Part shown: piece by piece, positions 1 to 10,459 of the stretch | Numbering within the stretch: position 1 is the stretch's first letter | Layout: every line of letters starts with the position of its first letter | Origin: Orthonyx spaldingii | Taxonomy: Eukaryota; Chordata; Aves; Passeriformes; Orthonychidae | Assembly (NCBI GenBank): GCA_013397795.1 | Contig: VZTJ01004011.1 | Span: forward strand, 423,225-487,224 | DNA: 64,000 bases | Direction of reading: 5' to 3' | Notes under the pieces: generated by a model | Told to the model about the DNA's origin: nothing | Database searches by the model: none | What the model saw: the letters and a program-made list of their open reading frames with translations, nothing else | Made by a program: the position numbers and the translations under genes

Positions 1-200
1 GGAGGGATTTGGAGGGTCTTGAGTGGGATTTCAGGAAGTTTGGGGGGGTTTAGTGGGATTTTGGGGGGATTTGGGGGAGTTGGGGGCTGGTGGAAGAATG
101 GCTCTTCTTGTTTGGAAGTGAGGAGGGGTCATTTTGGGGAAATTTGGGGTGGGTTTTGGGGAGTTCTGGACGGATTTTGGGGAAATTTGGGGGGTTCTGA
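1..200 (+). repeat. G-rich low-complexity minisatellite-like sequence
   Basis: This is an irregular repetition of TTTGGGG/GGGATTTTGG units with many runs of three to seven Gs, of the kind common in bird GC-skewed minisatellites. The G runs could form G-quadruplexes on the plus strand. The left edge is cut by the window. Confidence 0.75.
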
Positions 201-618
201 TGCCTTGTTGATACCAGCATGCTGGAAGGTTCTCCCAAGCCTGACACAGATTCAGAACTTGCCCCCGCTGGCTGCCCAACGAGAACAAAACCTGAAATCT
301 CACAGTAATATTTTGCACCAACTCAGCCTGCAACCCTGCATTCATTGACNGGGGGCTGGTGGAAGAATGGCTCTTCTTGTTTGGAAGTGAGGAGGGGTCA
401 TTTTGGGGAAATTTGGGGTGGGTTTTGGGGAGTTCTGGACGGATTTTGGGGAAATTTGGGGGGTTCTGATGCCTTGTTGATACCAGCATGCTGGAAGGTT
501 CTCCCAAGCCTGACACAGATTCAGAACTTGCCCCCGCTGGCTGCCCAACGAGAACAAAACCTGAAATCTCACAGTAATATTTTGCACCAACTCAGCCTGC
601 AACCCTGCATTCATTGAC
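82..618 (+). repeat. Exact 268-bp tandem duplication separated by one N
   Basis: The block 82-349 (starting gggggctggtggaag, ending cattcattgac) is repeated at 351-618, with position 350 an undetermined base. I followed the two copies through and saw no difference. This most likely marks a collapsed gap or overlapping contig ends, not biology. Confidence 0.9.
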
Positions 619-3410
619 TTTTCAGTCTTAAACAACACAGAATATTGGGGTTTGTGGTCCTTTCGTTGTGGTGGCTGAGGCAAAAACCACTGCAGCCTTA
701 CAGCCCAGAAGGTTTAAATTTATTTTTCTGCATTCAGCTCTTCTCAAGCCGCCTCCCCTTAGCTCTCCAAAGTTGAATCCAAGAAAAGAATTAAAACTGT
801 GATTTATTTATATGTCCTCTGTAGATACTACAAGTCCCACCACTGCTGTCTTCTGATCTATTCAGGCAGTGTTCTTCCCAAGATGATTGCCAGCATGCAC
901 AGACGTACTGGAGCAGGATCCCACCCTGACAGCAGAGAACTGTGCCGTGGCCAAATTCCAGAGCTGTGGGGTGGGCAGTGCCCCAGCAGGGGCCCTCGCT
1001 GGGTTCCTGCAGAGCCAGCTGGCAGCCCCCGTGGCCGAGGGGCAGCAGCAGCAGCAGCAGCGTGGGGCTGATGGAGCCCAGGGACAGCAGGTGCTCGTTT
1101 GCTGAATCCCTTCAACAAAGGCATCATCGCAGGTGTGTTCAGCAACAGCGTGAGGGTGCAGTGACACTGTGCTGTGTCGCCTTTCCTCATCCCTTCACAC
1201 GTCAGATGAGCACCCTCCATTCCCTCTGCTGGTGGGAATGCCTTCCTTGGCAAAGCAGGGGCTGTTTATTCACTCGAATATGTCATGGTCACCTCCACCT
1301 GGGTGACAGGCACCTCCCGAGACTCTCCGGGACAACGTGACAACAGCAGAGCTGCAATTTTAATAGACTCCAAGTAGTTTTCGCAGAGCAAAGCCTTAAA
1401 AACTCCCCAAGGAGGGATCATCAAGCAGAATGGCCCCACGTACCGAGTTCATTAGCAGGCGGGACGGGGAGGCTGATGAGCCTGTGCGGCTGAGCAGACG
1501 AGCTGTCAGACAGGACTCCCAATCCAATCAGTGACCTGTCGGAGGGGCCTGCGCTGTGCTTCCTGACTGCAGCACCTCTGGGGAGCACCTGCTGCGGCCC
1601 CCCATGCTGGCTCCCCACCCCGGTGAGAGGCCAGGGCTCCTGGGCATCCCCACCCCGGTGAGAGGCCAGGGCTCCTGGGCATCTCCAGCCAAGCCAGAGG
1701 CCAGGGCTTCTGGGCATCCCCACCCTGTGGAGGAGAAAGCACAGCTAAAACCACACTTGGAGCCTTCCTCCTGTGTGAAACACAACACTGGGGCGTACAG
1801 GTTAGAGCATGCTCAGCTTCCCTGGGAAGCCCTCGTGGAGGCACAATTAAACATTTTGGTAATTTTTCTTGCCTTCTCACCTTGCGACAACCTGGTGGGG
1901 GGGCACACAAATCTGTTTAAAATAGCATGAGTGTTGTGTGGCTAGCATGACTGCAGCACAGCTGCTCTGCATGGCAGGGCTGAGGACTCTGAGGTGTTGT
2001 ACTGTGGTGGAAGGCTGCAGCACAGCAGGGACACATGAGCACTGAGATGAAAAAGCTCCCACGGGGACTGAGACACCCGATACCGGGCTGTCCTGGTGCA
2101 GAGAAGCTCCCCATGCCTCTCCACTGCCAACCATGGCAGCTTGTTGTCCACCTGGAAGGCAGCCACTGCACAGTGTGCAGGGTGGGAAGAGCAGGCTGGG
2201 TGAGCAGGGTGGGCAGCACCAGCGCAGCAGCCTGGGACCCATCCTGAGCAGCAGGGAGGATGGGCTGTTGCCTTGGAATCAAAAGAGGTCACCCCTTGCC
2301 AGTCCAAGGGCTGTAGAGTGAATAGCATTGTTAAAATGAACAAAATTAAGAAAAAATGTAAACAAGAGTATAACAATTGTCTAGAAAATATTACATAGCT
2401 TGGAAAAACAAAATTGTGTTCCTGAGAATAAAACCTAATTTTTCCTTAAAATTAATGCAAAACCTACATCACTTTGCACAGTTTCTGTTCAATCACAAAT
2501 TGAATGTGTGGTTTTGTTAATTTTATGAAAAGACCAGAAGTTCTATAAGTGCCAAAAGTGGTTGCTCTGTTATTTGTGAATAATCATTTCCAACACTTCG
2601 ATTCCTGGACGTTTAAAAAAACCCACAAATGATTACATTTTATGCCTGTATGTGTTTATGATTCTGGCGAATTTAAACAGGATTAATGACCCTCTTCTCT
2701 GCTGCAGAACCTGCCAGGAACATGCAGCGATATTGTCCTTTTTTGTTCTAGTGGCTAGAGCCACCTTTTTATCAAGGGAACAATTTTTAACATGACTGCA
2801 CTAACATTTGCATTTACACCAAAAGTATTTTTCTGTTTGAACTCCTCTAAAGAGCAACATCACCAGGATTTTCAGAGACTTGTGATGCAATGCCGTGGGC
2901 TGACTACAACAACATCATTTGCCTGGTATTTATGTCTGATGGCTGTAAAGAAGCTTGTCACAGTCACTGTAAAACTAGAAAGCAACTTAATGGGGTTTGT
3001 TCTTGTTCTTGTTCTGATCCCCTGCGTTATATCCAAGGGTATCCTGTACTAGAACTGGGTGGTTGCTCAAGTACACATTTAAGAAATGAAGTTGACTAAT
3101 ACAGCAGTATAAATCTGGGAAAACAGCAACACGTGTCAGATTAACAGTGCTTCTGACTAAATGGGGTGATAACAGCAAAATCTCCAGCACTACAAGAGGC
3201 AAAATCCAATGCATAAGCTTTGTGGGAAGTTCTACTGAAGTCAAGTGAAAATTTAAATCTGAAAAGTGCTACAGACAGCTAAAAATGCTGCAATGTACTG
3301 TAGAAGCCTGGGGTACTCTTCTTGTAATTCCAAGATTCAGAGAGAATGGAGCTGCAATATGAGTCAGACAGTGCTGCTTCTGCCTCTGCTCCTGCAGGTA
3401 CTCCCCGGTT
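619..3410. other. Intergenic; no gene recognised
   Basis: It contains a short CAG run (1041-1061), a three-copy 35-bp minisatellite (listed separately) and an AT-rich, non-repeat stretch at about 2330-2760. The last could be conserved non-coding DNA: 'ttaattttatgaaaag' and 'gaataatcatttcc' are homeodomain-like. Open frames are short and domain-free. Confidence 0.5.
1614..1727 (+). repeat. Minisatellite, three copies of a 35-bp unit
   Basis: The motif 'gagaggccagggctcctggg' recurs with a 35-bp period (positions 1625, 1660 and 1695). The third copy is diverged. It is a small local tandem repeat. Confidence 0.8.
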
Positions 3411-3440
3411 TTCTGTCTGTCTGTCTGTCTGTCTGTCTGT
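3411..3440 (+). repeat. (TCTG)n microsatellite
   Basis: An uninterrupted TCTG tetranucleotide repeat of about 7 units, in non-coding sequence just left of the split LTR. Confidence 0.9.
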
Positions 3441-3597
3441 GCCTGCCCCTCACAGAGACGGCTCGGGTCAGCGAGCGTGTGATCTTTGACAGACTCTGCA
3501 AGAGTTTGCTCCCCTCACATTTGTGTACGTTACATTTCACGGATCTTGCTGAGATTTTAGAGTGGCACAGGCGGTGTGTGGGGGGCTGTGCAGGAGG

Positions 3598-5121
3598 TGG
3601 CCGTGGTTTAATCCTCCCCAGCCAGCAACTAAGTACCCCACAGATGCTTGCTCACACCCTCCATCACATTCCTGGCAGGGAGGACAATCGGAAAGAAGCA
3701 GTGAACTGCGAGTTAAGAACAATTTAGTAATTGAAGCGAACGAAAATATAATACTAGTGATACCACTTACAATAATTATAATAATAGTAACAAAAAGGAG
3801 AGCGAGAGAGGGAGGACTAAAAGAGAAACAAGTGGTGCCCAGTACAAGTGTTCACCTCATGCTGACTGATGCCCAACCTGTGCCCAAAGCAGGAATTGCT
3901 GCCTCCTGTTTGCATACACTAGGTAGGATATCCTACGGTATGTGCCAGAGACTAAAACTGTTAATGCCTCAAACATTGATATAAAGTTCTGCTCATTATA
4001 ACAAAAACTGTGTAAAAGAAGTTACAACCAAGGAAGACTCCCTGAAGATGCCTGACTGGAACTTTGGACTGAAAGTCGAACTATTGAGATTAGATAAAGA
4101 GAAAACCTGTTCTTCAATCACATGAAATAAACAAGTAAACAAGGAAAAGAATGTGAGCCAAACCCAGCAGCTGTGCTAAGAATCATCTCTGGCTTGCTTT
4201 GGGATGGGGGAGGCCGTAGCCCACAGGCCTATCTACTAAGAGCAGGTTTGCACAGATTTCCCCCCCCCCCAGCTGAGTTGGGGAGAGGAGGTTTCGGTGT
4301 CATAACCTCTGCTCAGGGGCAGTAACCCCATCCTCCCTCACACAAACCAGTCCAGCTGTGGAATCCCCAACCCCACAGGCCACATCCATGGGACTTCCAC
4401 ATGAGAGGAGCTCAGGGGGTGCCTTAATCCACCCAAACCCCTCTGAGGTGCCCCCAGAGTCATTCCTGAGGCCTTGCACCGCAGGACTGCAGTGATGCAA
4501 CAATCCTGGGGTCTGTGGTAAGGGGCAATGGCAAACTCCCTCTCCAGGAGATGCCTGGATTTTCCTGCCTGGCCTGAGCTCTGTTAACCCATGGGATTCT
4601 GCGCCTTTCAGGGGGACCATCACCACCAAGAAGAGCAGCTGGAGAGGATCAATGGAGCATTGTTGAGATCCACAGAGTGGTGATATCTTCCTTATTCTGT
4701 CTCTGTCACTCTCTTTCTGTCTCCCCACCTCTTTCTCCTATTTCTTTCTCTTCTTTTTACTCTCCTTTTTCTCTCTCTCCCTCTCATATTTACTATCACA
4801 TAAAACCCACACTATTGTCACTGGCATATGGTCTCATTTGCACCTTAATTTAGGCAGAGGCTTTTCTAAGAACTTTAATAACCAGAAGAGAATATCCCTT
4901 TGGCCAGTTTGGATCAGCATCCTGGCCATGATCCTGCACAGCTCCTTCTCACTGGCAGAGCATGGGACACTGAATAGTTCTTGATTTAGTAAGCATCACT
5001 GAGCAACTACCAAGCATCAGGGTGTTATCAGCAACATTGTTCTCATACAGAATCCAAAACACAGCACTGCACTGCACTTACTGTGAAGAAAAGTAACTCT
5101 ATCCCAGCCAAAACCAATACA
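3598..5121 (-). mobile_element. ERVL-like LTR split by a nested insertion
   Basis: Two halves of one LTR family lie in the same orientation. The right half (about 4888-5121) read on the minus strand starts TGTATTGGTTTTGGCTGGGATAG. It continues through 'CAGTGCTGTGTTTTGGATT', 'GATAACACCCTGATG', 'CCCATGCTCTGCCAG' and 'CCAAACTGGCCAAAGGGATATTC'. The left half (3598-3942) continues with 'GGGCATCAGTCAGCATGAGGTGAA', an AT/GTTATT-rich tract, and an end reading CTGGGGAGGATTAAACCACGGCCA. The family is the same as the partial LTR at 37933-38240. The two halves are separated by about 945 bp of unrelated sequence. Target-site duplications at the outer ends are not clear. Confidence 0.72.
3943..4887. mobile_element. 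Insertion nested inside the LTR at 3598-5121
   Basis: About 945 bp interrupts the LTR where 'cggtatg' should join 'gaatatcc'. It holds a stretch around 4020-4110 with 'ggactgaaagtcg', a poly-C run at 4260-4270, and a long pyrimidine-rich tract at 4686-4790. These resemble internal and LTR parts of other avian ERVs, but I cannot name the family. Clear TG...CA ends with a duplication were not found, so gene conversion or rearrangement instead of clean insertion remains possible. Confidence 0.45.
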
Positions 5122-8100
5122 GAGATGCAGCTTGGGTTTGTACGGAAATTTGTCTGATTTGTCTTTCATTTCCTGAAAGAGATGCTGCTGCACCCAGAGT
5201 GGCAGTGATGCAGCGCTCCGCAGGTCACCTGGGCAGCTGCTGCAGGCAGGACTCACGGACACCGCTGCCAGGAGGTTTTGGGGTGCTGAGCTGCCCCAAG
5301 CAGCGCTGATGTGCAGTGCACCACACCACCTCACACTGGAGCACTGTCTGCAAGCGCTTGCCACCTCTGTTCCCACCCTCCAGAAGGGATTTTGTGCACA
5401 GAAGCCCATCACCATTTCCCTGTTTGTGTCGGCTTGCACGGTGCTGCTCTGTCCCCAGGACAACCTTTCAGCCAGCTGTAGTGCCCTCCCACGGCTCCTC
5501 TGAGGGCCAGATGGAGGATGAGAGGGTGCAGTGCCAGCACCACAGCCTGTCATGCTCACGGGGACACAGGGACCACACCTCAGTGTGGCCTGATGCAAAA
5601 CTCAGGGCAGTAACAGCAAGACCTGGCTCCACCGGTCTGGGTGTTTGTAATTAAAGCCTAAGTGCCTCGCAGTCATACACACTAGTTAGTACTTTTCTTC
5701 TGCCAGTGGTGTTTCTCTGCTCTAATTAAGGAGCCCAAGTTTGAAGACAATTAAGGGAACGCAGCTCTGCTGTACGTAGGTGGCAATACCTGTAGACTTA
5801 CGGACAATTTTCAGGATACAGGTGTGCTTCTCGCCTTCTGCATTAATTGCTCATCAGCTTGTGTCAGATACCCTCTCATCAGTTTCTTCATTTCTGTTTC
5901 TGCACTGTCAAAGTCTTTCTTTGGAGGGAGGGGAGGTGGGGCAGAAGGTTTATTATAGCTGCCCAAGAAAGAAGAAACTCAAGAAACACTTCTTATCGCT
6001 TCACCTGTGACTCAAGATCTGCTTTTGTGGGTTTCTGTCATTTTGTAGATTAAGAGCATTAGCTCCCTAATCCATGAGACATGCTCAGCAAGACCCACTT
6101 TATTCCTGTCCTCTGTCTTGAGCCAGACAGTGCCTTTGCTTTTGACAGGTAAATTTATACAAAATTCTGCTGTGTTTATGTCAGGTGTGAGATTCCCATT
6201 AATTTATTATGGGACAAACAGGTATCCGTGCTGCTGATCTCCATGGCTGAAGACCTAGTGCTGTCTGGGAGGACCAGGGTGGGCCTTAATTAACAGAATC
6301 TACCTTTGTGCTGCCTAAGTCTTGCATTTTGTGTAGAAGGACACTGGTTAGTTGTACTCCAAAAACTGATTTTTGATTTGTTATATTGTGAGGTACAAAA
6401 AGAGCAAGTAATTTCTCACTCTCTACCTGGATTTGAGGACTGTGTTACAGAACCTCAATATTTTTATGTGGTGTTCAGAGGTAAAAAGGGAGAAATGAAA
6501 ACACCATGCATTTTTTCCATTAATTGAAAAGACACACAGTAAGAAATCGGGATAAGTTTAACTTGTAATGTCCTGAGGTGTTTAAACTTCAGTGGGGGAA
6601 AGAAGGTAATTAAGAGAAGGTAATTAAAAAGAGTGATTTAGTCATAGTGTGATATTGCTATGGAGCAGCACACTGTCATGTTTCAGGTGTTACATGGTGC
6701 TAAAGCTATGGCCGTTTACATAATTCAGAGAGTTTCTTGCATCTAATACAAAACTTCTAGAAAATTGGGGTGAGAACCTTAAAAAGATGCGGCTTCAGTG
6801 CTGTGTAAAGAGACAAATGTATAAGCAAACTTTGGTGGAAGGAGGGGTAGAATACTGAGGTTCAACTACAAAGCTGATTTGTAGAAATGTTTTCTTCAAG
6901 ATTTTATTCTTAAATGGGAGGTGGAACAAGGTGATTCTAGCATGCCAAAACCAGGCAGATCCTGAGAGTCCAGAGGCTGGATGAAAACTTGCCATTTTAT
7001 GGGAAGAAACTGACTGGCTCCATATGCAAAGTCATCAGTGAACCGAATTGTTAACTCAGTTATCTGAAACCAGAGGTTCAGAGACTACATGTAGACACTT
7101 TAAAAGATAAAGTAGCCCCTTTCTATGTTGAAATGTGATATAGAAGTACTGTCGCTTGCCTTGGAGGCATGAAGGGCATTCAGCCAGGTCACATTTTCTT
7201 TGCTTGCCAGAAGGCACGGCTGTAAGCACAAGAGCAGTAAGGAACACAGTGCCCAGCAACCTTCCCTACATTAAGTCCAAGGGCAGGCACTGGTGCCCAG
7301 AATCTTCAGGACCAAATAGCATTGTCTTGGACCTCCAAAGGATCCAGAAATGAAAGCAATCAAAGAGGTGACAAGATGTACCTATGGACCCTCAACCATC
7401 ACTACGTATGAGACATCCACCCTGAAGCTGGAGGTCCTCTTCGATGACAACAGATGAGAGCAGTGACAGCTCTCAGGGAATCCACGGGAGATGTTCCACA
7501 AGTCACAACCACCTTGGAAGGGACTCGACAAGAGCAGAGCACTCTGGACATCGACAAAGTCTGCTCTGTGAAACACCAGTTTTGCTCTTTTGTTATCGGT
7601 TGGAATGTCACTGCAAGAAGGGAAAAGCATGAATTGCCCAGCAGCGGCAGGCAGCTGCTAATTTTTCACCTCTTCTCAGCAAATGATGGAGGGACAGGAA
7701 GGCTGACTCCAAACCTGTCCTGGACAGGGCCTTTTATACACCAAATCCTGGGATTGCAATAGCTGCTGTAGCTTGGTGCAGAGATTGAATGTAAGGATGG
7801 TTCAGCAACTAAGTTTCATCTCAGAGCCCTTCCATAGGCCTCACACAGAGGTATTTTGGAGGCTGAGATTATCCTTGGACATGGAACAGCATAGAAAATC
7901 AGGAATAGCCGTAGAATCCTTTTTCAGCTTTAAATTGCAGGTGATAACTCACAACTACCACTTTTAGAAAGAAAAGGAGGAATACTTAACTGAGGCCTAT
8001 CAAAAAATCAACATCCTTCAAGCTCAATCAGAGATCTGGAAAAGTAGTCTTCATCACTAATCTGAATCCAGTTGTACCTTGATGCACTTCATTGCAGCAT

Positions 8101-8300
8101 TTTGCAGGAAGAGACAAAGCCAATGTTATATTCATCACCTACAACAGTAAAACACCAGCAACAACTTGTGGTTTCCATTTAACACCTGTGCAAAAGACTT
8201 CTTCTGAATCACTCTGACGATTTCACTCCAGATTTCTGTGTGCAGATGCAAGAGAGATTTAAAAGTAATTGGTGGGGAGAAAGAAGCTTCTGCCCTGAAC
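5122..8300. other. Intergenic; no gene recognised
   Basis: This is mixed-composition unique sequence. GC-richer at 5180-5620 and AT-rich at 5640-7150. Open frames up to 193 codons (5017-5598, minus) show no family resemblance and overlap the LTR edge, so I do not call them genes. Confidence 0.45.
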
Positions 8301-8304
8301 AGTG

Positions 8305-8445
8305 AAGGTAGGTGCACTGGGTGGTCATTGTAGGTCCCTTCCATCTGTCCTGTCCTGTCCTGTCCTGTCCTGTCCTGTCCTGTCCTATCCTATCCTATCC
8401 TATCCTATCCTATCCTATCCTATCCTATCCTATCCTATCCTATCC
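8305..8445 (+). repeat. CR1-like tail fused to an expanded pentanucleotide repeat
   Basis: 'gtggtcattgtaggtcccttcc' (to about 8344) looks like a CR1 3' end. It is followed immediately by eight pure TGTCC units (8346-8385) and then twelve pure TATCC units (8386-8445), after which the repeat decays. CR1 tails often carry short simple repeats, so the pentamer probably arose from the element's tail. Confidence 0.8.
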
Positions 8446-8459
8446 CACCCTACCCATTT

Positions 8460-10165
8460 TAGTGGAATCAATGTTTTTAATTCCATTAGGAAGCAGTCAC
8501 TGAAGAAAGCAGGTATCTGGCTCCTAGTGTAGCATTTTATGGCTGCTCAGGCTCCTAAACAAAATGTTTCTGGTCCTCACTCGTATATTCCCCTTGTTTC
8601 CTCTCATATTTTTAAGCGGAGTTCACCTGAATAAGGCTGAATGAATGAAAGGCTGAAAACCCATGGAAGTCAGCTCTTCTAACATGTCCAAGTTCACCTT
8701 ATTTTTGTGTTGTGTGGTTGTCTGTCCCCCAACACAAAGCTGGCTTACCACCCTAATGGCAGGTGATGCAGCTGAGAACCCAGAGGTGCCCTGGATGTCC
8801 ATGGTTCCTGGACTCAGGATGCAGGGAGGGAATGGGGTGGTGGTGGCGGGGGAGGATCTCACACACGACCTCCAGTCCTGGCATCTCCAGGCAGAAGCAT
8901 CCCACTGTGCCCATATGCTGTTCTGGCAGAGAGGTCCTGACCTGAGTGTCTTGTGGGGAGCTGCAGGCACAGCTGTGGGCCAGGAAAGCATGCTGGGGTT
9001 TCCAGGAGACCCAGAAGGTGTGTGTCCTTGTCCATGACACGAGTGTTCACTGACAGCTGGTAAGAGGAAAATGGGCAAGTGGACATGCACACAGAAGAGA
9101 ATTCTTTTGGATATAAGAATTTCACTGCCATCAAGACTGGCGGTTCGGTGTTCACAGGTGGAGACAGAAACCCCCGACAGGTTAACCCAGTGGTGTGTAA
9201 CAAGACAGCCCCACGCCAAGTCAGGGCATGGACCCCTCGGTGTTCCCTGTGGTGCCCAGCCTTTGTGGGGCACCCCTGGGTCTGCCTGCATGGCAATCCA
9301 CCTTCTCAGCTGTGAGGGGCAGAGGCAGTCACCAGCCTCAGACACCCCCAGGTCCCCCCACGAGGGTGCTGTGAGGATTTCTGCTGTGGGCACAGTGAGC
9401 CTCGACATTTCCTCCACGCGTTTCAGCCACAGCGATGCTTGCTCCCAGATGGCGCTCATTTTACAGCAGCTGAAGATGTGTCCTGAGGCTCTCGCCTTAT
9501 CATGTATCCTTTTAAATTCTAATTTCTTGGATTTGTCACACACCCTGCAGATTAAAACATAGTATTTTATCTCTGAATCATTAACTTTTGTTGCTTTCTT
9601 ATGCCCGCTTGAATCTTTTTCTGCTCCAGACAGCTCTGAATATAAATAGTTCAATAACACATGTCCTCCTTATTTAAAGACTATCATTTATATGACTGGA
9701 AGTATGAATGTGCAGCACGTTAACAGTGATGCCATAAAGAGGCTAAAATAATTAATCACTTTGCTGCAGCTAATGGATTCAAGGGCACAGGAACACGTAC
9801 ACGAGCTCCTGCCACAGGTTTCAAGAATGAGGCTAGGGAAAGGGAAAAAGCAAAGGCTTAAGCAGATATCTGGGATGAAAGTTTTGGTCAGATGGTGTGC
9901 TGTATGTCTGCTGAACACCAAGTCTGGGTGTGTCTCCTCGTCCTGCAACGACCAGCAAACAGCAGCTGGTGCAGAGGGATGTCCAGCAGAGCCCAGACTA
10001 GTCCAGAGGGAAGGAAAATGACAGCAACAAAACTAATGGAATTCCTCCAGAAAGAGAGCACGCAGAATGCTGTCTCTACTTCTGCTTGGTAAATGTCTGA
10101 ACTACAGGAAAGGCGCTGCTGACTGATGTGGTGGTAGAAAACGTGTCTCTGTGTCAGTCCATGTA
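8460..10165. other. Intergenic; candidate conserved stretch at about 9500-9780
   Basis: The span 8623-9660 is open on the minus strand for 345 codons but shows no recognisable domain, and its composition is Ser/Pro/Cys/His-rich like random GC-rich sequence. At about 9500-9780 the text turns AT-rich and complex, with 'ctaaaataattaatcac' and 'aataaatagttcaataac'-like sites, suggestive of conserved non-coding DNA. Neither is proven. Confidence 0.4.
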
Positions 10166-10169
10166 TGCT

Positions 10170-10450
10170 GTGCCACCTGCTCTTAGGGACTTCAGAGACT
10201 GCCCAGTTCCACCCCCTGCCATGCACAGGCACACCTCCTGCTAGACCAGGTTGCTCCAACCTTGTCCAGCTTGGTCTCGAAGACTTCTAGGGATGAGGCA
10301 GCCACATCTTCTCTGGACAAGCTGTGCCAGTGCTTCACTGCCCTCACAGGGAAGAATTTCTTCCTAATATGCCATCTAGTCCTGCCCTCTGCCACTAGGA
10401 AGCTATTACCCCTTGTCCTGTCCCTTCATGCCCTTGTCCTAAGTCACTCT
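10170..10450 (-). mobile_element. CR1 LINE fragment, reverse orientation
   Basis: This is antisense CR1 text: 'ctagaccaggttgctccaaccttgtcc', 'cagccacatcttctctggacaagctgtgccagtgcttcactgccctcac' (long but diverged) and 'gaagaatttcttcctaatatg'. It ends near 'aagtcactctccagctc'. The terminal tail repeat is not seen. Confidence 0.85.
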
Positions 10451-10459
10451 CCAGCTCAT

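Noticed and set aside
1041..1061. CAG repeat as a polyglutamine coding tract
   Set aside because: Only about six units, no surrounding coding signal; treated as a small microsatellite.
8623..9660. 345-codon open frame on the minus strand, the longest in the window
   Set aside because: No recognisable domain, low-complexity Ser/Pro/Cys/His-rich composition, no splice or promoter context, and other frames are also open in the same GC-rich stretch; it reads as chance.
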